Notes: generated by a model from the letters alone, not told the origin. Counted from the first letter of the stretch, positions 27,622-37,574 are shown. The stretch is DNA of 64,000 nt from Virgibacillus sp. NKC19-16 (GCF_021560035.1 NZ_CP074373.1:2848001-2912000); one strand, 5' to 3'. Numbers and translations: made by a program.

Positions 27622-28521
27622 TTAAAATACAATCGTCTTATTCCCATGAACAATAATCCGGTCATCTAGATGCCATTTGACTGCTCGCGCAAGTACACTG
27701 CGCTCGATGGACTGGCCTACTTTTTTCATAGCTTCCACATTATCACGATGATCCACGCGGCTGATATCCTGTTCAATAATCGGCCCCTCATCCAGATCAT
27801 TCGTCACATAATGGGAAGTGGCCCCAATCATTTTCACGCCACGCTCAAAAGCTCGCTCATAGGGCTTCGCACCGACAAATGCCGGCAGAAAAGAATGATG
27901 GATGTTGATAATACGATTATGATAGGTCTCCACAAAGCTTGGTGTAAGTATCTGCATGTAGCGAGCCAGTGCAATCACGTCAATGTCATAATCCTGCAAA
28001 AGCTGTTTCTGCTTTTCCTCAACTTGGTCACGAATGTCTTTGTTCGCCGGTATGTAATAAAAAGGAATACCAAACGACTTGACCATTTCTCTAGCAGTTT
28101 CATGGTTACTGATAACAACAGCAATATTCGCCATCAGATCCCCACTCTGCCATTCCCATAATAACTCCAGCAGGCAATGCGGCTGACTGGACACAAACAC
28201 CGCCATGTTCTTTATTTCATTTACATAGGTAATTTTCCAGTCCATGTTAAATTTTTCAGCAACCGAATGGAAATCCTCCTCCAGTAGATTGGCCTTCTCT
28301 TTTAATTCATCACATTCAAATTCAATCCGAATAAAAAACTCTCCACCGATCGGATCCATCGTATATTGGTCCGACTCGATAATATTGGCCCCATGATCAT
28401 AAAGAAATCGGGAAACAGCTGACACAATTCCGGGCTGATCCGGGCATTTGATCAAAAAGCGCGCCCGGTTTCGATTTTTGTCTTGAAATGTATGGATTTT
28501 TTCTTCAATATAACGATTCAT
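27622..28521 (-). CDS. purU: Formyltetrahydrofolate deformylase
   Basis: 299 residues from MNRYIEEKIHTF (GAGGGAAG precedes; an ATG 33 bases earlier has none). N-terminal ACT domain (PDQPGIVSAVSRFLYDHGAN) then a formyltransferase domain with NIHHSFLPAFVGAKPY and THYVTNDLDEGPIIEQD. It hydrolyses 10-formyl-THF to formate and THF, balancing one-carbon units. The gene stands alone. Confidence 0.92.
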   Translation of the reverse strand: MNRYIEEKIHTFQDKNRNRARFLIKCPDQPGIVSAVSRFLYDHGANIIESDQYTMDPIGGEFFIRIEFECDELKEKANLLEEDFHSVAEKFNMDWKITYVNEIKNMAVFVSSQPHCLLELLWEWQSGDLMANIAVVISNHETAREMVKSFGIPFYYIPANKDIRDQVEEKQKQLLQDYDIDVIALARYMQILTPSFVETYHNRIINIHHSFLPAFVGAKPYERAFERGVKMIGATSHYVTNDLDEGPIIEQDISRVDHRDNVEAMKKVGQSIERSVLARAVKWHLDDRIIVHGNKTIVF

Positions 28522-28713
28522 TTTTTCTTCCCTCGCCTTTGTTTTTATGTTCATACTTTATTTGATTTGTAGGATAGGGTCAAGGGAGATGAGTATTTAT
28601 TTTTTAAAACAGGCATGCGCATACATAAAAAGATACCCATGCTGCCAGGGTTTAGTTGAACATTCCCTACTATAATGGTAAAATTTATCTAGTAATAAGA
28701 ACAAGCACATCGC

Positions 28714-29148
28714 ATGCACTTACATATGAAAGGGTGTATTATCATCGCTGAAAATGAATTGGAACTAAATTTAAATCTAGAGGATATCAAACTTGTAAAT
28801 CTATCAACAGAACGTAAAAAGAACGGCGGCAAGATCGATAGAAAGAATAATATTGAAATACTTGAATTTAACAAAGAACGGAACCAAATTGCTGTAGAAT
28901 ATACAGAAAATGTAACTGGGGCGTTAGATTTAAACTTGACGATAGAAGCAATTTTTTCAGTGGAAGCTGAAAAGGATTTAACTGCAACACAACTGGAAGA
29001 GATTGTTAAAAAAGGGGATATCGATCATTTGGCTTACCCCCTATTAACAGAATCTACGCAAATCACTTCGTTTATAACAGGAAAAGTTCAAGGCATACCG
29101 ACCATTTTCCCTCCTATGTTGGAAGATAAAGCGGATAAAGATAAATAG
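28714..29148 (+). CDS. SecB-like protein
   Basis: About 140 residues. Predicted beta-rich core and a final AYPLLTESTQITSFITGK...GIPTIFPPM stretch that resembles the C-terminal region of SecB-family chaperones (LxP-x-aa..i-s.lv.rg.fP....pp). SecB-like proteins in Gram-positives often accompany toxin-antitoxin or defence loci; here none is adjacent. The ATG at 28714 has no ribosome site, while AAAGGGTG lies before in-frame ATT/ATC codons near 28738-28744, so the true start is doubtful. Confidence 0.6.
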   Translation: MHLHMKGCIIIAENELELNLNLEDIKLVNLSTERKKNGGKIDRKNNIEILEFNKERNQIAVEYTENVTGALDLNLTIEAIFSVEAEKDLTATQLEEIVKKGDIDHLAYPLLTESTQITSFITGKVQGIPTIFPPMLEDKADKDK

Positions 29149-29167
29149 TTGCCGGTATTAATTTATG

Positions 29168-29210
29168 AAAAAAGCTGTTAGATTCCTATATTAGGGCTAA
29201 TAGCTTTTTT
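29168..29210 (+). terminator. Terminator of the SecB-like gene
   Basis: AAAAAGCTGTTAG pairs with CTAATAGCTTTTTT around a 16-base loop. Confidence 0.75.
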
Positions 29211-29367
29211 ACTTATTTTTAAAATAATGCTGGAATTTCTCTCTCTTCTACTAATCCATCAATAATAAGTTATGTTTGACTAACGGTACGCCTTAGGCTA
29301 ATTGTTTAACAAACGTAATTTACTTTATTACAATAATGGTTGTCGCTAAAAAACGAGGAGGACAAAA

Positions 29368-30498
29368 ATGAACGCTAACTATAAAACATTATTAGAGCCT
29401 TATTCATTATCAAAAGATGTGGAATTAAAAAACAGAATAATCATGGCGCCAATGACAAACTTTTCATCTAATCCGGACGGTTCGGTTACAGAAGCTGAAG
29501 TAAATTATTACGCACGGCGTTCGAAAGGTGTGGGGGCAGTTATTACAGCATGTGCCTATGTAACTCCTAACGGGAAGGGATTCCCTGGCGAGTTCGGCAG
29601 TGACCGCGATGAACTTATCCCCAGCCTAAGACAATTGGCCAACGGCATTAAAAATCAGGGAGCCAAAGCAATTTTACAGATTTTCCATGGAGGAAGAATG
29701 TGTATCCCAGACCTTGTTCCAAATGGGGAAATTGTCAGTGCGAGCAATGTATCGGCTGAAAACGGTGCAACAGCTGGCGTGGAACCTCGTGGATTAACGG
29801 AAGCTGAAATCGTGGAAATCATTGACGCATTTGGAGAGTCCGCACGTCGGGCGATCGAAGCTGGTTTTGATGGAGTTGAGATTCACGGAGCGAATGCTTA
29901 TCTCATCCAGCAATTTTTCTCTCCTCACTCCAATCGCCGCGATGACCAATTTGGAGGAAACGTGCAAAAACGCATGACATTTCCATTGGCGGTTGTTGAT
30001 AAAGTGCAACAGGTTGTTAAAGAACATGCGAAAGAGCCGTTTGTCGTTGGATATCGTTTTTCACCAGAAGAGCCCGAAACACCTGGCATTACGATGGGTG
30101 ATACCCTCCAGTTGGTCGATGTGTTATCTGAGAAAGGACTAGATTATCTGCATGTATCCCTAGGCGATTTCTGGTCCAAAGCAAGAAGGGGAGCCGACAC
30201 AACGAAGACACGTGTGGAACTGCTATTAGAAAAAATCAATAACCGCGTCCCATTAATCGGTGTAGGTTCCATCTACTCTGCTGATCAAGCGCGTGAAGCA
30301 TTCCAAACCGGAATCGCATTCCTAGCGCTTGGAAGAGAAATAATTATCGATCCAGACTGGGTACAAAAGATAGAAGTAGAAAAAGAAGCCGAAATTAATA
30401 CCTTATTAGACGTCAACAAGCAAGAAGAATTAGAGGTACCAGATCCATTATGGAAAGCTATTACAACTACGCCAGGCTGGTTCCCAGGGGTGGAATAA
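29368..30498 (+). CDS. Old-yellow-enzyme family NADH/NADPH-dependent flavin oxidoreductase
   Basis: 376 residues, FMN TIM barrel. Opening LKNRIIMAPMTNFSS, the active-site region VEIHGANAYLIQQFFSPHSNRRDDQFGG and the barrel end VGSIYSADQAREAF are diagnostic. It reduces activated C=C bonds. GAGGAGG precedes the ATG. Confidence 0.9.
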   Translation: MNANYKTLLEPYSLSKDVELKNRIIMAPMTNFSSNPDGSVTEAEVNYYARRSKGVGAVITACAYVTPNGKGFPGEFGSDRDELIPSLRQLANGIKNQGAKAILQIFHGGRMCIPDLVPNGEIVSASNVSAENGATAGVEPRGLTEAEIVEIIDAFGESARRAIEAGFDGVEIHGANAYLIQQFFSPHSNRRDDQFGGNVQKRMTFPLAVVDKVQQVVKEHAKEPFVVGYRFSPEEPETPGITMGDTLQLVDVLSEKGLDYLHVSLGDFWSKARRGADTTKTRVELLLEKINNRVPLIGVGSIYSADQAREAFQTGIAFLALGREIIIDPDWVQKIEVEKEAEINTLLDVNKQEELEVPDPLWKAITTTPGWFPGVE

Positions 30499-30517
30499 GC
30501 AGTGATAGTTGGATAAA

Positions 30518-30562
30518 AAGAGGCACATGTATACCTGTTACTATTAGGTATACATGTGCTTT
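30518..30562 (+). terminator. Terminator of the oxidoreductase gene
   Basis: GCACATGTATACCT pairs exactly with AGGTATACATGTGC, followed by TTTTATTTT. Confidence 0.85.
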
Positions 30563-30627
30563 TATTTTCCAAAGAAAGAAGCGCAATTAGCTACCAATCT
30601 CAGCTTAGTTTTTTCACCCTCCTCTTA

Positions 30628-31452
30628 TCACAAGTTCCCGGGATGGTTATAAACATACTCCGGAAAATCAGTAACAATCCCGTCAACTTCGTGCTCCGCT
30701 AACCTATCTGCCTGTTCCTGTGATCTTACGGTATAAGCCCAGATTTCCATTTCGGCTGCATGAACGCGATCAACCAGTTCATCTGTCACAACATTCATAC
30801 TTGGATTAAAGTAATCAGCATAGCTTGCAAACGCTGCTAACTGCTCATCGGTAACATCTGCTGCCTCAAGCCCAAGCAGTACACCATGTGGAATATTCGG
30901 TACCAGTTCTTTTGATGTTTGAACTGAATCATGATTGAACGATTGAATGATAACTTTATTATTATTCGGTTTATGCATATTGCGTTCTTTCAAAGCATCA
31001 GCAACTTTTTCTTCGATACCTGGATATAGTTCTGGTGCTTTCAATTCAATTAAAATACCAATTTTTCCACGATAAGCATCGATGATTTCTTCAAACGTCG
31101 GGATCTTCTCCCCCGCAAATTCCTCACCAAACCAGCTGCCAGCATCCAGTTGCTGTATTTCTTCCAGCGTATAATCACCAACAGCACCTGTTCCATTTGT
31201 TGTCCGGTTTACTGTGGTATCATGAATGGCAACCAATTCCCCATCCTTCGTCATTTGCACATCGATTTCAATGTAGTCAGCTTTCATCTCAAAAGCTTTG
31301 TCAAAGGCGACCATCGTATTTTCAGGCGTGTGTCCCGAAGCACCTCGATGTGCCACATTCGTAATCTCCTGCCCGCTTGCAGCAAGAGTAGGAGCGGTGA
31401 ACAGGCTCATAAAAATAATCGTCATGAAAAAAATAGAAAAAATACGCTTCAT
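30628..31452 (-). CDS. glpQ: Secreted glycerophosphodiester phosphodiesterase
   Basis: 274 residues. A Sec signal peptide (MKRIFSIFFMTIIFMSLF, cleavage after TLAA) exports it. The GDPD motif NVAHRGASGHTPENT, IEIDVQMTKDG and AIHDTTVNRTTNGTG give the catalytic His pair and metal ligands. It releases glycerol-3-phosphate from glycerophosphodiesters or teichoic acid. Confidence 0.9.
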   Translation of the reverse strand: MKRIFSIFFMTIIFMSLFTAPTLAASGQEITNVAHRGASGHTPENTMVAFDKAFEMKADYIEIDVQMTKDGELVAIHDTTVNRTTNGTGAVGDYTLEEIQQLDAGSWFGEEFAGEKIPTFEEIIDAYRGKIGILIELKAPELYPGIEEKVADALKERNMHKPNNNKVIIQSFNHDSVQTSKELVPNIPHGVLLGLEAADVTDEQLAAFASYADYFNPSMNVVTDELVDRVHAAEMEIWAYTVRSQEQADRLAEHEVDGIVTDFPEYVYNHPGNL

Positions 31453-31640
31453 AAATAAAATCTCCCTTCCTAGTAGTTATCTATTATTATAAAGAAAGAC
31501 TATTAAGTTAGAGTGAAGGAGAAGATAAATCTATGTAAGGAAAACTACTAGATTCGTAGGAAGCCAAAAGTCCCCCTGCCCTTTTTTAAATCGAAAAAAT
31601 GAGGAATCAGAGAAATAATACCCCAATTCCTCACACTCTC

Positions 31641-32525
31641 TTACCGCCAAAGGTCTCCCATTCTTTCCGGAAAGTCAATAAATGGATTGCGGTTTCCCTG
31701 AATGTCAAAGATCGCCTGATTCCGGTGCTTTTCATAAATTTCAGGTGGAAAAGCCTGATGCCAATCCAGTAAAAGCGCTGTATCAATTCCAGATTCATAA
31801 GAGGATTCGATCTGATCAGGATATCTTACTAAAAAATACAGCATGGCACGGGCAACAGTCCCTTTCCCGTACTCCGGTTCAAACAATTCCTCGTCTGCTT
31901 TCCCACACGCCGCTTCAATCCGATTAGCTCCTGCCTCCGGATTATATTCCGTAAAGTCATGATACGGATAATTGCTCCTAATTGAATTGCAAACAGGTTC
32001 ACACGTAAATAAATGGTGAAGATCACCGCGCATCGGCTCCTGTTCGTTAAACCACGATTGTGGCACCGAATGCTCACAATTATATTTAAAATCTTGCTCG
32101 ATTTGTACGATTTTGTCCTGGTCGAGTTCTGAAGTTTTTTCAATCGCTTCCTTTCGCTTCAACGACGTTTCATAATCTTCATTAATAACTGTTTCTGCCT
32201 TCCGTTCTTTTCCTGAATAAACACTTGCTAGATTACCATCTGGCCGCAAGTCAACCCATGGATAAACATATTCACTCGGATCATAGCGTATCTGATTCGT
32301 ATGGGTTTCTCGAAGAAGCTTGGTGAGGGCTGATAGATCGGAAAAATCAATTTCACGATAATAGTGCCGGATCGCCTGACTATCTGTTTCCTCATCATAA
32401 TATGCCTTTTCATCTGTTTCCATTTTTACTCTTACGCTTGCATGCTCGGAAAGAATGCTACGCAAATACGCACGATCGGTTGTCACTGGAAGAAGCTTTT
32501 CCTTTTGGTCATAGGTCAAAATCAT
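31641..32525 (-). CDS. Endonuclease I (EndA/NucM) family nuclease
   Basis: About 294 residues. The beta-beta-alpha-metal core is clear: CEHSVPQSWF with the catalytic His, then MRGDLHHLF and CNSIRSNYPY. Secreted homologues degrade DNA and RNA for nutrients; here I find no signal peptide. Start at 32525 is preferred (AGGAGG seven bases before); the ATG at 32531 is only one base from the ribosome site. Confidence 0.85.
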   Translation of the reverse strand: MILTYDQKEKLLPVTTDRAYLRSILSEHASVRVKMETDEKAYYDEETDSQAIRHYYREIDFSDLSALTKLLRETHTNQIRYDPSEYVYPWVDLRPDGNLASVYSGKERKAETVINEDYETSLKRKEAIEKTSELDQDKIVQIEQDFKYNCEHSVPQSWFNEQEPMRGDLHHLFTCEPVCNSIRSNYPYHDFTEYNPEAGANRIEAACGKADEELFEPEYGKGTVARAMLYFLVRYPDQIESSYESGIDTALLLDWHQAFPPEIYEKHRNQAIFDIQGNRNPFIDFPERMGDLWR

Positions 32526-32779
32526 TTTCATTCCTCCTGAAAAATGGATTTATTAGCTACATACCCGCCTCACCTTTTACACACATGAATTTTCAAAATT
32601 ATTGTATCAAACGTTTCTCTATATGAATAGATACATTTTGCCCGCTATAAAAGTACTAAAGAATTAATACCTGATAAGAAAATAGTGCAAGGGGACTGCT
32701 TCGGTAATTATATGCTATAATTAGAAGAAAGTTTGCAGCGGAGTGAACAGAATGAATCGTTTTAAAAGGAGACCTACCC

Positions 32780-33145
32780 ATGGATAAACATATCGTGTTT
32801 TACGACGCAGAATGCCCGTTATGCAGAACTGTAAAGGCAGTATTGCAAAAGCTTGACTGGCTGGATAGAATCAATTGGCATCCCGTCCAGGAAGTAAACG
32901 AGGCGACAAGGGAAAGAATAAATCGTTATAAAAATATGTACGACGAAATTTATATGTATACCAAAGATAAGAAGATTCTAACAGGTTACTATACAATACG
33001 AAAAATTTTATCCCTCCTGCCTGTAACAATCCCGCTGGCCGTACTCATGCACCTGCCGCTTGCTAAAAATATTGGTGATCCTGCTTATCGCTTTATTTCG
33101 AAGCGGCGCTATCAGTGGTTTGGCCGCGTGCCGTATTCGTGGTGA
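32780..33145 (+). CDS. DCC-family thiol-disulfide oxidoreductase-like protein
   Basis: 121 residues. The DUF393/DCC hallmark YDAECPLCRTVKAVL carries the CxxC pair, and the end is a YRFISKRRYQWFG helix. Thioredoxin-like fold; partners unknown. AAGGAGA lies before the ATG. Confidence 0.85.
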   Translation: MDKHIVFYDAECPLCRTVKAVLQKLDWLDRINWHPVQEVNEATRERINRYKNMYDEIYMYTKDKKILTGYYTIRKILSLLPVTIPLAVLMHLPLAKNIGDPAYRFISKRRYQWFGRVPYSW

Positions 33146-33238
33146 ATTTTTTCCTTTTGCGATAATAAATCTTTTCAAAACTCAGCCTATATCATTTCAA
33201 AAAGACATCACAATTTAGCTAATTACATAAAAATTCAT

Positions 33239-33266
33239 TTGATAAATACCTAATATTGTATATAAT
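33239..33266 (+). promoter_or_regulatory. Promoter of the phd-uma2 gene
   Basis: TTGATA at 33239, 16-base spacer, TATAAT at 33261; the GTG start is 40 bases further. Confidence 0.6.
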
Positions 33267-33305
33267 ATAAATATATTAGCTAACAACAAAGAGGGGTGTC
33301 GAATA

Positions 33306-34022
33306 GTGAGAGTGCCTTCAACGAAAATGCAAAATAGTTTCGGAGAATATTTGAAATATGTCAGCAGGTGAGGATATCATTGTGACAAAAAGTGGAAAAG
33401 ATACGGCTAAAATCATGGCCTGTTATGATCCAGATTATGTCAAAGAAGAGCAACCAGCATACCGATCTTCAGATGGCTGGGTGACGTATGAGGAATTTTT
33501 GGAACTAAGGAGGAAGCGGAGCAAAGGTTTGAATTAATTGATGGCGTCATTTATAACCTTGCCTCTCCTTCCTACAAGCACCAGCGTGTAGTTGGCGAGC
33601 TTTACGGCGCATTTTACAATGGCTTTAAAGGAAAAAAATGTGTTCCGCTCACATCTCCGTTTGATATAACTTTCTTTAAAGAAGAAGACAACGTCTGTGT
33701 CGTCCAACCGGATATTGTGGTCATCCGCGACAAAGACAATTTGGACGAGAAAGGCAACTATAAGGGGACACCAACGCTGGTAGTCGAAGTGTTATCACCC
33801 TCCACGAGAAATAAAAATATGTTGAAAAAGCTTGAATTATATAAACAGTGCGGTGTCAACGAGTACTGGATTGTCGATCCCATTAATGAGCATATTTTGG
33901 TTTACGTGCTGGAGGACAATGATATTGTAAACAACAAGACCTATTCAAAAAGCGCCCAGCAGGCAGTTCGCTCCGAGGTGTTTGAAGAGTTGGAGGCAGA
34001 CTTGCAGGATGTCTTTGCTTGA
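33306..34022 (+). pseudogene. Phd/YefM-type antitoxin domain fused to Uma2-family nuclease, frameshifted twice
   Basis: From GTG 33306 the frame reads VRVPSTKMQNSFGEYLKYVSR and stops. One frame over it continues as AGEDIIVTKSGKDTAKIMA and on to WVTYEEFLELR. A second shift near 33510 leads into EAEQRFELIDGVIYNLASP, the start of a Uma2 (DUF820, PD-(D/E)XK) nuclease that runs to 34022 with VQPDIVVIRDKD and TPTLVVEVLSPSTRNKN. Undone, the two indels (two bases lost near 33365, one A near 33510) give one polypeptide of about 240 residues with an N-terminal Phd dimerisation domain. AAAGAGGGG lies before the GTG. Confidence 0.75.
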
Positions 34023-34066
34023 GCATTTGATTGATGGGGATGAACAGCAGGGGCATGATTGTGAAT

Positions 34067-34116
34067 AGGGCCTGTCCCCACCGCTTTAATATGATAAAGA
34101 AGTGAGGGACAGACCC
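34067..34116. repeat. GGGTCTGTCCC-family palindrome
   Basis: GGGCCTGTCCCCACCGC ... GTGAGGGACAGACCC, between the convergent uma2 and symporter genes; can serve as terminator for both. Confidence 0.7.
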
Positions 34117-34132
34117 AATAAGCCTGACTTTC

Positions 34133-35650
34133 TTATCTAGCATGTCGCTTCAAATAATAATGCTTCTTCTGCTTTTCTAAATACTCAGCCAGAATACTAA
34201 CAGATATCATTACGGTGTAACCCAACAGCGAACTGTAAAACATTGCTTCAAACACCTGTTCAATAATCCCTGTTCCTGTTAAAAAGATGAAACAGCTCGG
34301 CCCCAACACAACGGATGCCAACGCGCCTGTACGATGCGCTTTTTTCCAAAAGTAGCTTAGCGTAATAGGCGCCGCGATACCACTTAGGATTGCTGAGGTG
34401 CCGATTTGAGCTAATAACGCCAACGAATCCGGTCTATCAATAGACATGTATAACGTGAGTCCTCCAATTAGGATAAGCGAAATCCGGGAAACCCTTACTG
34501 CTTTTTGATCTAATTTTCTCTTGGAAATTTTTTTATCTTTGTAAAGAATTGGAGCCACGAGCACTTTATAAAGATCGTTGCCAATGCTTGTTGTCATGCC
34601 GAGATACAGGCTATCTGTCGTGGACAAGATAGCTGAAATAATTCCTACGACCATTAAGACTACTAGAATAGTAGGAAAAACCTCCATAATATAGGCTGGT
34701 ACTGCACTATCTGGAGATGACAGATTTGGGACCGTAATACGTGCAGCCATACCAGCAAATACAGAAAACGTAGATAGTACAAATAACGTTATTCCGGAAG
34801 ATAGCGTAAACTTACGTAAATCCTCTTTCTTCTCTACAGTCAGCACTTTATTCATTAGATGGGGAAGCAAAGCAAAACTAAACAGCAGCCATTGGATGCT
34901 CAAAATAGCAAATACACTGTGAAACGGACCGTTCTCTGAAGTTAGACCTAACATACTTCCATCGATTGCGCCCATCTGCGTTTGCAAGTTACCTAAAACA
35001 TTCCATCCCCCTCCGATGGACCAAAACAGCGAAATAAACAACAGGACGGAAATGACCGACATGACCGTACCTTGTATTCCGTCCGTGATCAACTGGGCAA
35101 AGGCGCCCCCCAAACTAACATAGACGACAGTTATGGTTACCCCTATAAGAATTCCCCACATGTACGGGATCCCTATGATTGTTTCAAACATGGTTGCTAA
35201 GCCAACATTTTGAGCAACAATATAATAAATGTTGAATAAAATGAGTAAGGCAACAACTACCTGTAATGCTTTACTTTGATATCGAATCCCTAGCCATTGC
35301 GGCAAGGTGAGGCTGCCTTCCTTTTTTTGCCCCTGCTCCCAGAAGGTTTTAGCAAAAAGAAGCAACCCTATCCATGAGACCCCAAAGCATCCCAGCGAAT
35401 ACCAAAGTACCGGTGCACCATAGGTATAAGCCCACCCGGGAACTCCGATAAATAGATTTGCACTTGCATAGCTTGCCCCGAAACTGATTCCGACAATCCA
35501 GGGATTCACCTTTCCTTTTGCGATAGCAAATCCTTTCATCGACTTACTATGGGCTGAACCTCGTTTTCCTAGCCAGGTCGTTAATAGAAAATATCCCAAC
35601 AACGCTCCCAATATCAGCCATATTAATATATTATTATCATCACCCAGCAT
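34133..35650 (-). CDS. Sodium:solute symporter (SSS family)
   Basis: About 505 residues, thirteen or so membrane segments. The SSS core ISFGASYASANLFIGVPGWAY and the sodium-site helix AILSTTDSLYLGMTTSIGNDLY are present. Start ATG 35650 overlaps the TGA stop of a 32-residue membrane peptide (TGATG). It is the last gene of an operon behind a SAM riboswitch, so the substrate is likely a sulfur compound (inference). Confidence 0.88.
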   Translation of the reverse strand: MLGDDNNILIWLILGALLGYFLLTTWLGKRGSAHSKSMKGFAIAKGKVNPWIVGISFGASYASANLFIGVPGWAYTYGAPVLWYSLGCFGVSWIGLLLFAKTFWEQGQKKEGSLTLPQWLGIRYQSKALQVVVALLILFNIYYIVAQNVGLATMFETIIGIPYMWGILIGVTITVVYVSLGGAFAQLITDGIQGTVMSVISVLLFISLFWSIGGGWNVLGNLQTQMGAIDGSMLGLTSENGPFHSVFAILSIQWLLFSFALLPHLMNKVLTVEKKEDLRKFTLSSGITLFVLSTFSVFAGMAARITVPNLSSPDSAVPAYIMEVFPTILVVLMVVGIISAILSTTDSLYLGMTTSIGNDLYKVLVAPILYKDKKISKRKLDQKAVRVSRISLILIGGLTLYMSIDRPDSLALLAQIGTSAILSGIAAPITLSYFWKKAHRTGALASVVLGPSCFIFLTGTGIIEQVFEAMFYSSLLGYTVMISVSILAEYLEKQKKHYYLKRHAR

Positions 35651-35748
35651 CAACTTCCCCCACCTTTTTGTTTCGGGTAGATTTTATTCCATATTATCAA
35701 TCCCACAATCCAACATATGACGATGGCAATCCAATAAATTGTAAACAT
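35650..35748 (-). CDS. 32-aa single-span membrane peptide coupled to the symporter
   Basis: ATG at 35748 follows GGAGGAAATT. The peptide opens MFTIYWIAIVICWIVGLIIW and ends in a basic YPKQKGGGS tail: one membrane helix. Some SSS carriers have a small membrane partner (YhdT with PanF, YhjC with YhjB); this one is much shorter. Its TGA overlaps the symporter ATG. Confidence 0.65.
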   Translation of the reverse strand: MFTIYWIAIVICWIVGLIIWNKIYPKQKGGGS

Positions 35749-35793
35749 AATTTCCTCCATTTTCTTATCGAATGGTAGAACTTCATTTTATTA

Positions 35794-37166
35794 TTATTTT
35801 GTCTGAACAGTTCCAATCCTTTTCGCAGGATGGTTATCCGGCAAGTGAGCACTTCCTTTTTCAAACATATTTTCTCTTAACGTCTGTCCTTCATATTCCT
35901 GTCGGTAGACACCACGTTTCTGTAATTCAGGAACTACATGATCAACAAACTCACGATAGGTACCCGGTGAATAAGCTTGGGCAATCGTAAAACCATCCAC
36001 ATCTCCTTCATTCGACCACTCCACCATGCGATCTGCAATTTGTTCCGGAGTTCCAATAAATTTAACGGTACCATTTCCAAGCCCATGATTTTTAACAGCT
36101 TCTCGTAAGGTCCACTTTTTATTCGGATCTTTTGTATATAAATCCAAATTTCCCTGAACTGCTTCTGTCTCAATATCTTCAATGTACTGATCCGGATCAT
36201 ATTTGGAAAAATCAATCCCAGTATGCCCTGACAAAAGCGAAGCCGTACCCTCAAAGCTAATATGATTGATCAAATCTTCATATTTCATATTAGCCTCTTC
36301 TTCAGTTGATCCGATAATTGGTAGAATCAATTGAGAAACAAATACATCCTCCTGTCTTCTCCCCTGTTCCACCGTTCGCTTCCGTATATCTGCAACATAC
36401 GCTTTTAAAGCTTCCAGTGAATGATTTTTTGTAAAAACAGCTTCAGCATGTTTGGCAGCAAAATCTCTCCCCTTTGGAGAAGCTCCTGCTTGAAAAAGTA
36501 CCGGGGTGCGCTGAGGCGACGGTTCTACCAAATGCGGGCCTGGAACATTGAAAAATTCACCTTCATGGTCGATCAAATGTACTTTATCCGGATCTGCATA
36601 GGTATCGTTTTCTTTATCATAAACAACCGCATCGTTCTCCCAGCTGTGTTCCCATAATTTATAGACAACGTTCAGAAACTCATCTGCACGGTCATAACGG
36701 AGTTCCTTGGGTAGACGGGTCTTAAGGCCAAGATTAACTGCTTCGCTTTCCAGATACGATGTCACCACATTCCACGCAATCCTACCCCGGTTAAATGATC
36801 AAGTGTCGATAACTGCCGTGCTAGCGAATAGGGTTGTGCATATGTAGCGGAAATCGTCGGCGCAAAGCCCAAATTTTTAGTGACTGCTGCCATTGCCGAA
36901 ATAGGGATTAACGGATCATGCGCTGGAAGCTGAACTGCATGCCGAGCAGCCGCATCATGGCTGTTTCCATATACACTGTATGTTCCAAGTACATCGGCAA
37001 TAAATAACGCATCAAATTTCCCACGTTCTAAAATTTGAGCTGTTTCTGTCCAATAAGATAAACTATTATGATTTGTTCCCTGATCCAATTCATGTTTCCA
37101 CAGCCCCATGGAATGCGGAGAAGGTGAATTTTGGATAAACCCGTTCAAATGAATTTGTTTTGTCAT
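35794..37166 (-). pseudogene. LLM-class flavin monooxygenase (NtaA/SnaA/DszA type), frameshifted
   Basis: From MTKQIHLNGFIQNSPSPHS the frame runs to SARQLSTLDHLTG and then into a stop near 36762. The other frame carries AWNVVTSYLESEAVNLGL and continues to 35794. Adding one G to the GGGG run at about 36790 restores the family motif LDHLTGGRIAWNVVTS, giving about 457 residues, the usual length. The family oxidises nitrilotriacetate, dibenzothiophene sulfone or related C-N and C-S compounds with FMNH2 from a partner reductase. A SAM riboswitch lies upstream, so sulfur scavenging is the likely job. Confidence 0.85.
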
Positions 37167-37327
37167 AATGTAAATACTCCTTTTTTAATAGATTTTAAGT
37201 TTGGCTCCTCGTGCTCCGTTATAAAACAGTTCACCTCCTAAAAATAATCAAACTTTCCTTATATAATTACTCAGATTAAAAGATACGTGTATCGCGTGCA
37301 GAAATCCAGCTGTCACCAATTTCCAAT

Positions 37328-37357
37328 AAAAAAACCTCTACCGATGAGGAAGAGGTT
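37328..37357 (-). terminator. SAM-riboswitch terminator
   Basis: On the minus strand AACCTCTTCCTCATCGGTAG with AGAGGTT forms a stem, followed by seven Ts. It follows the aptamer directly. Confidence 0.85.
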
Positions 37358-37373
37358 AAAATTTATTTAAACA

Positions 37374-37470
37374 CGTCTCATCTTTCAAGCGAAATGCTTG
37401 CTGGAATTAGCACCGTGTTAACGGTTGCTGCGGGATCACAGGACCAGTTCCTCCCCCGACTCTTGATAAG
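37374..37470 (-). ncRNA. SAM-I riboswitch (S box)
   Basis: Minus strand begins CTTATCAAGAG, then GGGGGAGGAACTGG, GATCCCGCAGCAACC and GGTGCTAATTCC, and ends at AGATGAG closing P1. These are the landmark segments of the S box. High SAM should favour the terminator and switch off the monooxygenase-symporter operon. Confidence 0.92.
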
Positions 37471-37574
37471 GAAATATTCAATTTTTAAGATTTCTACATA
37501 TCATAACGGATACAGGAAAAACTGTCAAGTGGGAAATTTAGATAAACTTTCTTCAACAATATGGCCTTAAATTA

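Noticed and set aside
33883-34143. 86-residue minus frame opposite the Uma2 end
   Set aside because: Antisense to a recognisable nuclease domain and without ribosome site.
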